A DNA stretch of 64,000 nt from the NCBI RefSeq assembly GCF_042453785.1, contig NC_091665.1, positions 28,072,501 through 28,136,500 on the forward strand, written 5' to 3'. A program made the position numbers and the translations under genes. Shown piece after piece: positions 1 through 11,031 of the stretch. Each line of letters opens with the position of its first letter. The stretch's first letter is position 1. Source of the DNA: Malus domestica (taxonomy: Eukaryota > Streptophyta > Magnoliopsida > Rosales > Rosaceae). The notes under the pieces are model-generated. The model was given only the letters and a program-made list of their open reading frames with translations, was not told the origin of the DNA and ran no database searches.

Positions 1-85
1 TCTTCTTACTGTCATTTATTTATCCTAATCTGTCAGTGAGGTTTTGAGTGTGCTTCCAATACTCTTTACTTCTCATCTTTTGCAG

Positions 86-1358
86 ACCTTTACCACTCTC
101 TGTTGGGTTTATCGCGCAGTATGTGCTGAAACCGCTACTTGGGGTACTAATTGCAAACGCATTTGGCGTGCCGAGGATGTTCTACGCTGGCTTTGTTCTC
201 ACCGCTTGTGTTTCAGGGGCTCAGCTATCTAGCTACGCTAGTTTCTTGAGCAAAGGAGATGTGGCCTTGAGCATTCTCCTTACCAGCACCACCACCATTG
301 CTTCCGTGATTGCAACGCCGTTACTAACTGGCCTTTTAATCGGTTCTGTTGTTCCGGTTGATGCTGTTGCCATGTCAAAGTCAATATTGCAGGTAATTGG
401 GAGCTTAGTGATACAGGCGATTTGGCTCTGGCTTTATTTTTTATGCTCAATGTACATTTCATTGACATTGTTATTTTGCATGTTAGGTGGTTCTTGTTCC
501 AGTTACAATTGGTCTTGTGCTCAATACTTATGCAAAACCGGTAGTCAATTTCCTTCGACCAGTGATGCCAGTTGTTGCTATGATTTGCACTTCATTGTGC
601 ATTGGTAGTCCTCTTGCAATTAATCGGAGTCAAATTCTATCCGTAGAAGGTTTCCGGTTGATATTTCCAGTCATAGCATTTCACGCTGTGGCCTTTACAC
701 TTGGATACTGGGTATCCAAATCTCCAGGTTTGAGGTAAATGTTCCTTTGTCATGGAATGTTAAAGTACATGCTTGGAAGTCATGTCTTGTCCGCTGTGAG
801 GAAGAACTGTGAGCCGTTGGCAAAATATGATAATTAGCAACCTTTGTTGCCGTTGCCCTTGTTTTTCACTTTGATTCCTCATGTTTCTGTGGATGTCCAT
901 AGTTAGGTGTTTATCTTTCACCCTTGATAATCTTGCAAATAGCTTACATATTCGTTGCATCCCCAGTCTCAGATAGCAAGTATCTATGAAAACTTGTCTG
1001 TTGATAGTTCCTAGGAGAGTCATTAAGCTCACTTGGTTCTAAGAAATTTTAAAGCCGAGGTCAGGAGCATTTTTATATCCCCATGTTCACGTATATATAA
1101 TGTTATTGTTGTCACCACAGGCAAGAAGAAGAAGTTAGCAGGACACTTTCCTTATGCACAGGAATGCAGAGTTCCACTTTGGCAGGGCTCCTTGCAAGCC
1201 AGTTCCTTGGGAGCAGCCAGGCCGTTCCTCCAGCATGTTCAGTTGTTGCCATGGCCATCATGGGCCTTTTTCTTGCATCTTTCTGGGGCACCGGCTCTCG
1301 AATCAGAGACCTGCTGTCCCTACTAACGCCTCAAACAGGTTCTCCAATGAAGGCGTAG
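86..1358 (+). CDS. BASS3: BASS-family sodium/metabolite cotransporter, plastid type (3' part)
   Basis: Three C-terminal exons are visible at 86-392, 487-734 and 1121-1358, each bounded by AG and GT, and their phases join without a break (about 263 codons). The protein is strongly hydrophobic. Segments such as VGFIAQYVLKPLLGVLIANAF, GAQLSSYAS, STTTIASVIATPLL, VVLVPVTIGLVLNTYAKP, SLCIGSPLAINRSQ and CTGMQSSTLAGLLASQF follow the plant bile acid:sodium symporter family. From memory the closest match is Arabidopsis BASS3, a plastid-envelope carrier with poorly defined substrate. Other BASS paralogues remain possible. The start, transit peptide and first helices lie outside the window. The frame is open to a TAG stop at 1356-1358. 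The tail RIRDLLSLLTPQTG is the weakly conserved stromal end. Probably functional; no frameshift seen. Confidence 0.88.
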
Positions 1359-2127
1359 CAATGAAAACAACAATCAGGGAACTCACGGGGCATATATAAT
1401 GCTAATTTAGTTCACACTGATGGTTGGGGTTACTTACGCAGAACATTACAAGGACGGTACAATAAAAGAGATGATCCCGGCGGTCATGTTGAACCACCTT
1501 AACCGGTTTGGAAAGCAACTACTGCATACAGAGAGGATTGGGAATCGAATATAGATGGCGAGAAAACATAGTTTAGGATAGAGTTGTAAAGTTGTAAAGT
1601 TGTAAAGTTGTGAAGCTTTTTATACCATCATGTGTATATTTATGTTGTTACCTTGTAAGTAATGATAAAGGTTTACAAATGTCATCCCCTCTCTCTCTCT
1701 CTCTCTCTCTCTCCCCGTGAAGCTCATCAGGATTTTGAAAGGCTTCGGCTAGTAAGCTCATCAGGCCCAACATAGATAAGACTTTTTATGGGCTGACTAC
1801 GGAATGATGCTTGTTAGTTGTGATCTCGTGAATGGCAAGAGTTTGCTGTTTGCATCACTCTCGAGTCACGGACTATTCCTTATAAAATTGACAAATACCA
1901 GTTAGTAAAGGTCTCTTTGTCAATCTAACGGCAAAGCGAACCTTTCCGTTTTTAAAGTAGAACTCTCCATTGGGACAGCAAATAAGACCTTTTTCCTTCG
2001 TTTTTTTTTTTTTTTAATTATAAAAAACTTAACCTTCTAGATATAGAGAAACAAAACATAGCGGAAGTGACATCAATCCGGCATCCATGAAAACAAAATG
2101 TTTTTATAATCATGTGCGCCTGATTTT
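1359..2127. other. 3' flank of the BASS gene, no gene seen
   Basis: The first ~330 bases are probably the 3' untranslated region of the BASS gene; an AATGATAAAGG stretch near 1660 could serve as a poly(A) signal. A (CT)n run lies at 1689-1713 and a poly(T) run near 2002-2016. The rest is AT-rich and shows no credible coding sequence. Confidence 0.5.
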
Positions 2128-2994
2128 ATGAACTGTGCAGAGAAGTATGTGAAATTTTTGTGTAAGTCCGTACTTAAAGAATGCAAAGAAGATTTGCAAT
2201 TTATGGCTGAAAAATATGTTAAAAGTTGTGTGGGTCGTCTAGAAATTGTCAGATCAACGCCGTTGAAACGGGTTACATATACAGAAGCTGTGGATTTGTT
2301 AGTTGAGGCTGTCAAAGATGGTAAGAAGTTCGAGAACCATGTGGAATGGGGGATTGATACTGATTAAAGTGAGTTCAATGATTTTTCCTTTTCTTTCGTG
2401 CAGATACTTGACGAGGAGAACTTTAAGCAGCCGGTTATTGTTTACAACTATCCGAAAAAGACCAAAGCCTTCTATAGGCTCAAAGAAGACGGTGAGACAG
2501 TGTTTGCTATGGATGTCGTACGTCGTCCCAAAAGTAAGGCATTTTCCTCTGAAAGGTTTTTCCTTTAATTTTAATACGTGCTATTCTGTACATGTACATT
2601 GGCATCGTGCATCTTTTCAGCACGTAAATGTTTGTGTTTTTCATGTTTTCAGGTTCGATAGTTGATCGGTGGAACCCCAGGGGAAGAGTGTTACGGTGTT
2701 CTAAAGGAAAGGTATGACAACGTACGTGTACTACATATGCATTTTCATCTTGTCTTTATTTATTAGTGACATGATCGATTATCTGAAAATTCTTGTGGGA
2801 TTGTAGGATTCTGGAGATGGAACGGCACGTTGAGGATTATCAATCGTACCTAGACTTGCGGCGCTTTGGGGCTATTAAGCATCCATAGCGGCTTTGATTT
2901 AGGGTTTGAACGGATGATTATGTTTGCCACTGGGCTTGACAACATTAGAGATTGCATTTCCTACCCTAGAGATCGAGGAAGAGAAGATCCTTAA
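2128..2994 (+). pseudogene. Asparaginyl-tRNA synthetase, cytosolic type, C-terminal pseudogene
   Basis: Four exon-like blocks match class IIb AsnRS in order: 2128-2366 (MNCAEKYVKFLCKSVLK...), 2404-2533 ([17 protein letters not shown]..., ending VRRPK), 2653-2711 (LIGGTPGEECYGVLKER) and 2807-2994 ([12 protein letters not shown], then [21 protein letters not shown]). GFERM is motif 3 of the class II catalytic core, which binds ATP. The copy is broken: TAA ends block 1 at 2365-2367, TAG (2659-2661) replaces the Glu codon of the VGELIGG motif, and a frameshift follows the KH of GAIKH (a TAG at 2886). Splice-site-like GT/AG bases between blocks point to duplication from genomic DNA rather than retrocopying. 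The anticodon-binding domain and the first half of the catalytic domain are absent. The family charges tRNA-Asn; this copy cannot. Confidence 0.85.
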
Positions 2995-3239
2995 ATTATA
3001 GGCGGTTGATGTATATAATTAGGGATACATTCGAGTAAGTCCTGTTTGACATATTATTCAGAGAAACATATATAGAACAAAGGATTTGTGTTTGCCTCGT
3101 GAAGCATCTATACTTGCTGTGGAATTTCACTTATAGCATTGTGTTTGCTTAAAATGCTAAGATTAAATTTGCGCTTTCATTTTTCATTCATTTCTTGCTA
3201 TATATGGACAAAGGAGGAGTGAAGTCTTCAGTGGTGTCC

Positions 3240-5640
3240 ATAGACTATATTCTTGTGGCCTCTAGTTCTTCTCAAATTAAATTGGATTTGCAATGGCATA
3301 TGATCTCTTCTTAGCCAACACCTTCTTTAAGAAGAGAGAAGAACATGTGATCACCTACAAGAGTGGGTCGTCAAAAACACAAATAGATTTTCTTCTAATG
3401 AGAAAAGGGGATCGTATAACTTGTAAGGATTGCAAAGTTATACCAGGAGAGAGCGTGGCTAATCAACATCGCTTGTTGGTGATGGATGTACATATCAAAA
3501 GAGTGAGACAAAAGAACAAGACTTGGAAGTGTCCAAGGACTAGATGGTGGAATCTAAAAGAAGAAAAACAAGCCATTTTCAAAGAGAAAGTAATCACCCA
3601 GTGTGTGTGGGATAGAGATGGGGAAGCTAGCCAAATGTGGGATTCCATGGCTAGTTGTATCCGAAAAGTAGCAAAAGAGGTATTAGGAGAGTCCAAGGGC
3701 TTTGCCCCACACCAAAAGGAATCTTGGTGGTGGAATGAGGAGGTACAAACAAAGGTGAAGGCTAAGAATGAATGTTGTAAAGCCTTATACAAGGATAGGA
3801 CTGATGAAAATGGTGAAAGGTATAGAAAAGCGAAGCAAGAGGCGAAGAAAGCTGTGAGAGAAGCTAAGTTAGCGGCTTATGACGATATATATAAACGACT
3901 AGATACCAAAGAAGGAGAGTTGGATATCTATAAACTAGCTAGAGCAAGGGAAAAGAAGACAAGGGACCTAAACCAAGTGAGGTGCATCAAGGATGAGGAT
4001 GGAAAGGTTCTTGCTACAGAGAACGCGGTTAAAGACAGATGGAGAGGTTATTTTCATAATCTTTTCAATGAAGGACATGAAAGGAGTGCTTCTTTAGGGG
4101 AGTTGAGTAACTCAGAAGAGTGTAGAAACTACTCTTTTTATCGTCGAATCCGGAAGGAAGAAGTGGTTGTAGCTTTGAAGAAGATGAAGCATAGAAAAGC
4201 AATAGGCCCAGACGATATACCAATCGAAGTGTGGAAAGTTTTGGGAGAGACTGGTATAACATGGCTCACAGACCTTTTCAATAGGATTTTGAAAACGAAG
4301 AAGATGCCAAATGAGTGGCGAACGAGCACTTTAGTGCCTATCTACAAGAATAAGGGCGACGTACAAAATTGCATGAACTATAGGGGTATTAAGCTAATGA
4401 GTCATACAATGAAGCTCTGGGAGAGAGTCATTGAGCATAGATTGAGGCAAGAGACACGGGTTTCGGACAACCAATTCGGGTTCATGCCAGGGCGCTCAAC
4501 CATGGAGGCAATCTATCTCTTACGAAGATTGATGGAAAGATATAGAGATGGGAAAAAGGATTTACACATGATCTTTATAGATTTGGAGAAAGCGTATGAT
4601 AGGGTCCCAAGAGACATTCTTTGGAGGATTTTAGAGAAGAAAGGAGTACGAGTAGCATATATCCAAGCTATAAAGGATATGTATGAAGGAGCAAAGACTG
4701 CCGTAAGAACTCATGAAGGACAAACTGAAAGCTTTCCCATAACTGTAGGATTACATCAAGGCTCATCCTTAAGTCCTTATCTTTTTGCGTTGGTAATGGA
4801 TGAGTTAACAGGACATATTCAAGATGATATTCCTTGGTGTATGCTTTTCGCAGACGATATAGTGTTGATAGATGAAACTCAGGAAAGGGTAAATGCAAAG
4901 CTTAACCTTTGGAGAGAAGAGTTGGAATCTAAAGGTCTTCGCCTAAGCCGATCAAAGACAGAATATATGGAGTGCAAGTTCAGTGCAAATGGAGGTCAAA
5001 ACGAGTTAGGGGTGAGGATCGGAGATCAAGAAATACCAAAGAGCGACCGTTTTCGTTACCTAGGATCTATCTTGCAAAAGAACGGAGAATTAGATGGAGA
5101 TCTCAACCATAGAATACAAGCTGGATGGATGAAGTGGAAGAGTGCATCCGGCGTGTTGTGTGACCGCCGTATGCCACTGAAGCTCAAGGGAAAATTTTAT
5201 AGGACGGCAATAAGGCCGGCGATGCTGTATGGCACAGAATGTTGGGCGGTGAAGCATCAACACGTACACAAAATGGGTGTAGCGGAGATGAGGATGCTTC
5301 GTTGGATGTGTGGGCACACGAGAAAGGATAAGATTAGGAATGAGGATATCCGGGGTAAAGTAGGAGTAGCAGAAATTGAAGGAAAGATGAGAGAAAATCG
5401 GTTACGGTGGTTTGGACATGTGCAAAGAAGGCCTACTGACGCTCCGATTAGAAGATGCGACTATGAGACAGAGGTTCAGGGCCGAAAGGGTAGAGGAAGA
5501 CCTAGGAAAACTTTGGAAGAGACTCTAAGAAAAGACTTAGAGTACTTGGATCTAACGAAGGACATGACACAGGACCGAGCACAATGGCGTTCTAAGATCC
5601 ATATAGCCGATCCTACTCAGTGACTTGGATTTTCCAAGTC
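3240..5640 (+). mobile_element. RTE-clade non-LTR retrotransposon (LINE), 5'-truncated
   Basis: The element is defined by its long reverse-transcriptase frame. Its last third is repeated at 9275-9885, where the copy ends in a (TTG)n tail typical of plant RTE elements. Here the 3' end is lost after the terminal codons, and unrelated LTR-type sequence starts near 5640. The upstream edge near 3240 is uncertain; I found no target-site duplication. Confidence 0.8.
3293..5623 (+). CDS. RTE LINE polyprotein: endonuclease C-end plus reverse transcriptase
   Basis: Uninterrupted 776-codon frame. Residues about 1-70 are the end of an apurinic-type endonuclease domain ([13 protein letters not shown], then [10 protein letters not shown], where family members carry the catalytic SDH/QHR-like triad). 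A lysine-rich linker follows. The reverse transcriptase spans about 295-560: [55 protein letters not shown] and the catalytic [11 protein letters not shown]. The C-terminal part ([18 protein letters not shown]...) is the conserved tail found in this plant LINE family. The usual family protein is about 1,000 residues, so roughly 200-250 N-terminal residues of endonuclease are missing and the ATG at 3293 is probably incidental. With no stop or frameshift in 2.3 kb the copy looks recent, yet it should be immobile without a full endonuclease. Confidence 0.85.
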   Translation: MAYDLFLANTFFKKREEHVITYKSGSSKTQIDFLLMRKGDRITCKDCKVIPGESVANQHRLLVMDVHIKRVRQKNKTWKCPRTRWWNLKEEKQAIFKEKVITQCVWDRDGEASQMWDSMASCIRKVAKEVLGESKGFAPHQKESWWWNEEVQTKVKAKNECCKALYKDRTDENGERYRKAKQEAKKAVREAKLAAYDDIYKRLDTKEGELDIYKLARAREKKTRDLNQVRCIKDEDGKVLATENAVKDRWRGYFHNLFNEGHERSASLGELSNSEECRNYSFYRRIRKEEVVVALKKMKHRKAIGPDDIPIEVWKVLGETGITWLTDLFNRILKTKKMPNEWRTSTLVPIYKNKGDVQNCMNYRGIKLMSHTMKLWERVIEHRLRQETRVSDNQFGFMPGRSTMEAIYLLRRLMERYRDGKKDLHMIFIDLEKAYDRVPRDILWRILEKKGVRVAYIQAIKDMYEGAKTAVRTHEGQTESFPITVGLHQGSSLSPYLFALVMDELTGHIQDDIPWCMLFADDIVLIDETQERVNAKLNLWREELESKGLRLSRSKTEYMECKFSANGGQNELGVRIGDQEIPKSDRFRYLGSILQKNGELDGDLNHRIQAGWMKWKSASGVLCDRRMPLKLKGKFYRTAIRPAMLYGTECWAVKHQHVHKMGVAEMRMLRWMCGHTRKDKIRNEDIRGKVGVAEIEGKMRENRLRWFGHVQRRPTDAPIRRCDYETEVQGRKGRGRPRKTLEETLRKDLEYLDLTKDMTQDRAQWRSKIHIADPTQ

Positions 5641-5869
5641 TCCAACCGAGAAGTTTTCCTCACTCAGGAAATTAAGGGAACACTACCTCAACCTACATGC
5701 TCCACTCACAAAGCTTCAACAAAAGAAAATTCAAAGAACTTAGCGAAGAAGGCTTTGGTGTATTTAACACAATACGTTGAAATGAAGGAAAGCTTATTTA
5801 TTGATATCCCCGATAAGCTACAAATATGTACATATACATAAGTCAAAATAAACAAACAAGAGGGAGCCT

Positions 5870-6550
5870 TCACAAAGGTTGCTTAGGAGAAGTCTCAGCA
5901 GTCGGTAGAGCCCCAGAAAGAGAAGGCACCGGAGGGGGATCATTCGGAGCCTCAGTACTGGACAGAACCCTAGAAGGAGGAGGCATCAGAGGTTGATCAT
6001 TTGGAGCTTCATTACGCGGTACAGCCCCAGAAGACGAAGGCAATAAATGCCTTTGGAATAAACCCACAAATCTCTGATGATCAAGTAAAACCTGACCATC
6101 AGATTCCTTCATCTGGTCAAGCTTCCTCTTCATGTTTGTAGCATAGTCATGTGCGAGCCGGTGCAACTATTTATTCTCATGCTTGAGCCCTCTAATCTCC
6201 TGTTTGAGACTCATCACTTCAGCCGCCAATGATTCAACTTGGCGGGTTCGAGCAAATAGGCGTTGGGCCATATTAGACACAAAACCTGCACACTGAACAC
6301 TGAGAGCCAGAGAATCCTTAACAGCTAACTCATCAGATCGTTTGGAAAGTAGTCTGTTATCTTTGGGAGTGAGAAGGTTCCTGGCCACCACCGCAGCGGT
6401 CATATCATTCTTCATCACGGAATCCCCAACGGTAAGAGGACCAGTAGGGGAGACGAAGGATGGACGCCATATGTTGTCAGGAGAAGGCGGGGCTGCCTCT
6501 TCAACAAGGTTCAAGTCAAAACGACGGTCGGAGGGGCCAGACATTTTCAA
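5870..6550 (-). pseudogene. Retroelement-associated coiled-coil protein, split by one stop
   Basis: Two abutting minus-strand frames, 6550-6167 and 6166-5870, read as one protein of about 227 codons interrupted at the junction by a single stop. The N-terminal part begins MKMSGPSDRRFDLNLVEE. The middle (QVESLAAEVMSLKQEIRGLK, then LAHDYATNMKRKLDQ) has heptad-like spacing suggesting a coiled coil. The C-terminal part is a proline-rich tandem repeat with PSSSGAVPRNEAPNDQ-type units about 22-25 residues long. I recognise no enzymatic domain. Similar frames are carried by non-autonomous LTR elements in Rosaceae as far as I recall, so it is best read as an element-borne gag-like or captured protein of unknown function. 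Confidence 0.45.
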
Positions 6551-6683
6551 AGGTGTTGAAGAGAGAAGAGGTCGGACAAATCAAGATCTTAGAAGTGCAA
6601 GAATGGAGCTTCTACTGGTGGAGATTCAAGTGTGCTTTGGAACTTAATGCCAGCCCCTATAAAAATCTGCACTCGACGGAGCT

Positions 6684-6925
6684 TTAGAAATCGAAGAGGC
6701 GCCTGCTCAGAAATCGAAGAGGCGTTTGCTTTCTCAAAAGCAAGGCTGCTCAGATACCACGAGGGTCGATCTCAGAAATCGAAGAGGCGTTTGCTTTCTC
6801 AAAAGCTGGGCTGCGCAAAGACCACGAAGGCCGATCTCAGAAATCGAAGAGGCGCTTGCTTTCTCAAAAGCTGGGCTGCTCAGAGACCACGAGGGCCGAT
6901 CTCAGAAATCGAAGAGGCACCTACT
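6684..6925 (+). repeat. Tandem repeat, AGAAATCGAAGAGGC units
   Basis: The unit AGAAATCGAAGAGGCG recurs about every 18-70 bases, usually followed by TTGCTTTCTCAAAAGC and ending in GACCACGAGGGCCGATCTC. Five or six units can be counted. It lies in the presumed untranslated or LTR region of the LARD-like element. Confidence 0.75.
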
Positions 6926-7376
6926 TTTCCAGCCTTGTCAGCACCTGTCACACGCACACTCAGCTTTGCGGAAATTATGGGCATTCGGTCGAAGACTTCT
7001 GGTGAAGTAGAAAGCACATGAGTTTTACTGTTCAATCACCCACTTCCCACACGCAACAGTAGCTCATGGGTACCATAGATAACTTTGCCAAAGCTCTCTG
7101 CCAAAGTTGAACACGTGAAGCTTGCAGCTCCCACTACATCGCTCTGACCAAGAAGGGTAAAAGAATAGCAAAGAAACAACACTAACAAAGTTTAGACACA
7201 TAAATTTTGAAGGTCTAGCTACCATATTATTACCCACAAGGGTAAAGGAACAGTACCACTGCTGGATAATTGGAAAGTCCCTGTGTGTCAACCTCTGTGC
7301 TTCATGGCATGGTAGACTAGCAAACATGCCCAACCTTTAATCACATTCGAGAAAACACTCCCAACAAGATTGCTTG

Positions 7377-7805
7377 CTCCAAAATCGAAGAGGCACCGTC
7401 CTCCGAATCTCGAGAGCCAGACTCCCAACATGACTACTTTCTCAAAAATCGAAGAGGGTAAAGGAACAGTACCATTGCTGGATAATTGGAAAGTCCCTGT
7501 GTGTCAACCTCTGTGCTTCGTGGCAAGGTAGACTAGCAAACATGCCCAACCTTTACTCATATTCGAGAAAACACTCCCAACAAGATTGCTTGCTCCAAAA
7601 TCGAAGAGGCACCGCCCTCCGAATCTCGAGAGCCAGACTTCCAACATGATTACTTTCTCAAAAATCGAAGAGACACCGCTCTCCGAATCTCGAGAGCCAG
7701 ACCCCCAGCATGATTGCTTTCTCAAAAATCGAAGAGGCATCGTTCTCCGAATCTCGAGAGCCAGATCCCCGATAGGATTGCTTGTTCGAAAACCGAAGAG
7801 GTAAC
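7377..7805 (+). repeat. Tandem repeat, AAAATCGAAGAGGC / TCTCGAGAGCCAGA units
   Basis: Units of about 60 bases contain AAAATCGAAGAGGCACCG, then CTCCGAATCTCGAGAGCCAGA, then a CAACATGATTGCTTTCTC-like link. Five units are visible, and a ~130-base block (near 7320-7450) is repeated at 7540-7670. The same AATCGAAGAGGC core links this array to the one at 6684. Confidence 0.75.
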
Positions 7806-9274
7806 ACTTTCCCAACTTCAAGAGCCGGATCTCCTTGGATAAAGCTGTCTGTAATCTTCACACACAACATCAGCTTTCCAGATACCACAAACCACTTTTT
7901 CAAAGTACTCTGACAACGTTAAAACATGTGAAGCTGACAGCTCCCATTACCGTGCTATGACCAAGTAGGGTAAAGGAATAGCATTACTACTTGTTGTTAA
8001 GGAGACTCCTATATATGTCGACCTCCATCCCCAACGGACAGGCAGACCTGCAAAAATGCTCAACCCTTCCTCATATCTGAGAGGGCACTCCCAACGAAGC
8101 CTTTCGAAATATTCAGCTTTCTTTCCCCCCGATAATCCCTCTGCAAACAAGCTATACTAGAGCAAGAATATCTCATATCATCAGGGTTAAAAGCAAGAGT
8201 ATCCCATATCATGCTTTTTCCCTATCTTTTCCTTGGACCTTGTTCTTACCTGCAAGACAAGGAGAAAGAGAGCAATCAGTCAGTACTTGGAATCAAGCTT
8301 CCAGCCAGGAACTGACTGCCTGGAACCCCTTACCTGATTACTTACCTAACATTGCTCTCGAGTACTCATCTTCAACATCTTATGCTTCCAGGGAAGATAC
8401 CGCATCTGCCTGAGGAACAGATAGGGCAAGGGAGAAGGATACAAGGAAGCATGTGGAGACAAGCGTAACAGCACACGTGCCGATACATCCATTACTCTGT
8501 CAAAGCAAAAGTTTCCCATATCAGCAGGGTCGAACGTACTCTAGATTTGATGGACTTGTTTTGACCCTCAAATTCTTCAGTCGGCCTTATACTCTGGAGG
8601 AAACCAGAAAACCCTCCAGCTCAGTTCAAGAATAAGCCTGTGGAAAGTTACTTCTTCAAAAGCAAAAGTATCTCATATCATCTCTTCTCATTTTCTTCTC
8701 TTTATCCTTCATGCTGCCTGCAAGATAGGGAGACTGTGAACAATCAGCCAGAGCTATGATTGCTTACCTTGTCTGTCACCTCTTTCAGCAGATCCCCAAG
8801 CTCGGCGACTTGGGGGACTCCTACTACATGGTTTGTATCGAGCTTGACCAAGCCTGAAACTACAAGTAAGTTTCAAGTGAAATTGATACATTACCTTGTG
8901 CATCTCCACCAGTTAAAGATACCACCCCGGGATGGAGGAAGAGTACTTCCAGAGAAGATGCCCCATCTACCTATGAGACAGATAAGGCACGTCAAGACGA
9001 TACCACACTCCGATACTTAGAAGTTTCGTGATTACGAGATCATTCTCCCACAATATTTCCTAATGTCTTTTGTACTAAATCATTCACTTGTACTCACTAA
9101 AGGAGAGCTTGAACCTATGTACTTGTGTAAACCCTTCACAATTAATGAGAACTCCTCTATTCCGTGGACGTAGCCAATCTGGGTGAACCACGTACATCTT
9201 GTGTTCGCTTTCCTATCTCTATCCATTTATATACTTATCCATACTAATGACCGGAGCAATCTAGCGAAGATCAC

Positions 9275-9885
9275 AAAAAGCGACCGTTTTCGCTACCTAA
9301 GATCTATCGTGCAAGAGAACGGAGAATTAGATGGAGATCTCAACCATAGAATACAAGCTGGATGGATGAAGTGTAAGAGTGCATCCGGCGTGTTGTGTGA
9401 CCGTCATAGGTCACTGAAGCTCAAGGGAAAATTTTATAGGACGGCAATAAGGCCAGCGATGTTGTATGACACAGAATGTTGGGCGGTGAAGCATCAACAC
9501 GTACAAAAAATGGGTGTGGCGGAGATGAGGATGCTTCGTGGGATGTGTGGGCACACGAGAAAGGATAAGATTGGGAATGAGGATATCCGAGGTAAAGTAG
9601 GAGTAGCCGAAATTGAAGGAAAGATGAGAGAAAATCGGTTCCGGTGATTTGGACATGTGCAAAGAAGGCCTACTGACGCTCCGGTTCGAAGATGTCACTA
9701 CTGGACAGAGGTTCAGGGCCGAAGGGGTAGAGGAAGACCTAGGAAAACTTTGGAAGAGACTCTAAGAAAAGACTTAGAGTACTTGGATCTAACGGAGGAC
9801 ATGACACAAAACCGAGCGCAATGGCGTTCTAGGATTCATGGCCGACCCCACTTAGTGGGAAAAGGCTTTGTTGTTGTTGTTTGCA
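9275..9885 (+). mobile_element. RTE LINE 3'-end fragment with (TTG)n tail
   Basis: The sequence matches 5037-5620 of the first RTE copy almost base for base, beginning AAAGCGACCGTTTTCG, and continues to the true 3' end: AAAAGGCTTTGTTGTTGTTG. A TGA at 9645-9647 interrupts the frame (RENRFR, stop, FGHVQRRP). It is a severely 5'-truncated insertion, the usual product of incomplete LINE reverse transcription. Confidence 0.85.
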
Positions 9886-10068
9886 TGTTTGTAGGTAATA
9901 TTTTTTATATTTTTCCTTGTTAGTTGTCGACTTGCCTCTCGAGGGTTTTCTGGTTTCCTGAAATTATTAAAGTTATGGCATGCCAATTTGTGATTCTACA
10001 TTCAAAGAATTAGCTTTATCTTCAAGAGCAAGCAATCCAAGATTGAGGAGAAAAAGAACATATGTGGG

Positions 10069-10127
<59 letters not shown>

Positions 10128-10226
10128 GTACTAATGCGGAGCCTCATATATATATATATCTCTGTCTGTTACTTAAAACAAGTGGATAAAGCTTTCATAA
10201 AATTAGATGGAGAAATATGAGTCTCC

Positions 10227-10260
<34 letters not shown>

Positions 10261-10436
10261 ACGAGAGAGACACTACACACATGCAGACAACAAATATACA
10301 CCTCTTTAAAGATTTGACGCTATATGGATGCATTACAATTTTTTTCTTCATTTTACTTTGCTTCTATGCAACTTAATTAATTTATTTTTCAGGCCATATA
10401 TTGTTGCCTTTTTTTTGTGTGTGATTGAAACTGTTG

Positions 10437-10488
<52 letters not shown>

Positions 10489-10524
10489 AATCAATCCAAA
10501 ATTATTAACAACATATATAGCTGA
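9886..10524. other. 3' flank of IBH1-like gene A, simple repeats
   Basis: No gene is visible. Simple repeats are (AT)n at 10071-10125, (CT)n at about 10231-10257, and (AT)n at 10439-10488. The last lies just beyond the stop codon of the minus-strand bHLH gene. Confidence 0.7.
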
Positions 10525-11031
10525 TCAAACAGCAGAATAGATATCTGCAATCTTTTCCATCACCTTTACCTGAGTCTTGAGACACTTTATATAATGCGCA
10601 GCCTCATCCAACATGCTGCAAATATCCATGGCTTCCCCACCTGGTACAAACTTCCGAAGCTCGTCCGCCTCACAAATATTACCGATCTCTTCCTCATCAT
10701 CACACTTCTTCATCTTCATCCTCTTCTTACTATTGTCGGTTCTTCTGGCTGAACAATTATAAATCTGCGAACCCTTGTGGCTTCGATTAATCTTCGTAAG
10801 CAAAGTGCGACTCCAAGCTCTTCTAGTCCCAACTGCTGAGGCCATGGCAGCATCAGCAGCATTCTTAACACTCAAATATCTTCTACACATCTCCATAGGA
10901 GAAGGTATATTTGTTGATGATGATATAGATCTTTGCCTATTAATTCTCTGCAAGGCTTGAAGAAAACCTTTTGTGAACCTAGATTTAAAAGTGGTATATT
11001 TAGACCTCAAAGACAAGCGCTTCGGATTCAT
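10525..11031 (-). CDS. IBH1-like atypical bHLH regulator, copy A
   Basis: Single exon, 168 codons from the ATG at 11031. An in-frame ATG 37 codons upstream (11142) is rejected because family members begin MNPKRLSLRSKYT and the extension lies in a conserved non-coding stretch. Residues 1-30 are basic (SKYTTFKSRFTKGFLQALQRI); the middle carries AADAAMASAVGTRRAWSRTLL; the C-terminal helix-loop-helix holds ELRKFVPGGEAMDICSMLDEAAHYIKCLKTQVKVME. The DNA-contacting His-Glu-Arg pattern of ordinary bHLH basic regions is missing. Known relatives (IBH1, IBL1) are non-DNA-binding HLH proteins that sequester growth-promoting bHLH factors in brassinosteroid and gibberellin control of cell elongation; this role is inferred here. 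An acidic stretch (DDEEEIGNICEADE) precedes the HLH. Copy B lies 6 kb away on the same strand. Confidence 0.88.
   Translation of the reverse strand: MNPKRLSLRSKYTTFKSRFTKGFLQALQRINRQRSISSSTNIPSPMEMCRRYLSVKNAADAAMASAVGTRRAWSRTLLTKINRSHKGSQIYNCSARRTDNSKKRMKMKKCDDEEEIGNICEADELRKFVPGGEAMDICSMLDEAAHYIKCLKTQVKVMEKIADIYSAV

Larger units (their letters stand above)
5641..9274. mobile_element. Non-autonomous LTR-type retroelement (LARD-like), internally repetitive
   Basis: About 3.6 kb lie between the two RTE fragments. There is no gag, protease or reverse transcriptase. The block has a minus-strand reading frame (5870-6550), two clusters of AAATCGAAGAGGC repeats, and three or four copies of an AGCAAAAGTATCTCATATCAT-like motif (near 8161, 8192, 8502 and 8660). 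The right end has a transcript-terminus look (CACAATTAATGAGAACTCC near 9139) and finishes ...GCGAAGATCACA near 9275, an LTR-like end. I could not place two matching LTRs, so class and boundaries are inferred. The size, repetitiveness and lack of replication genes fit a large retrotransposon derivative. Confidence 0.5.

Noticed and set aside
1033-1399. Two further plus-strand frames in the last BASS exon
   Set aside because: They are out-of-frame readings of the exon whose correct frame is RQEEEVSRTLSLCTGMQSS.
10071-10488. (AT)n tracts as a matrix attachment or origin signal
   Set aside because: Simple dinucleotide slippage repeats are common in such genomes, and nothing else supports a functional role.
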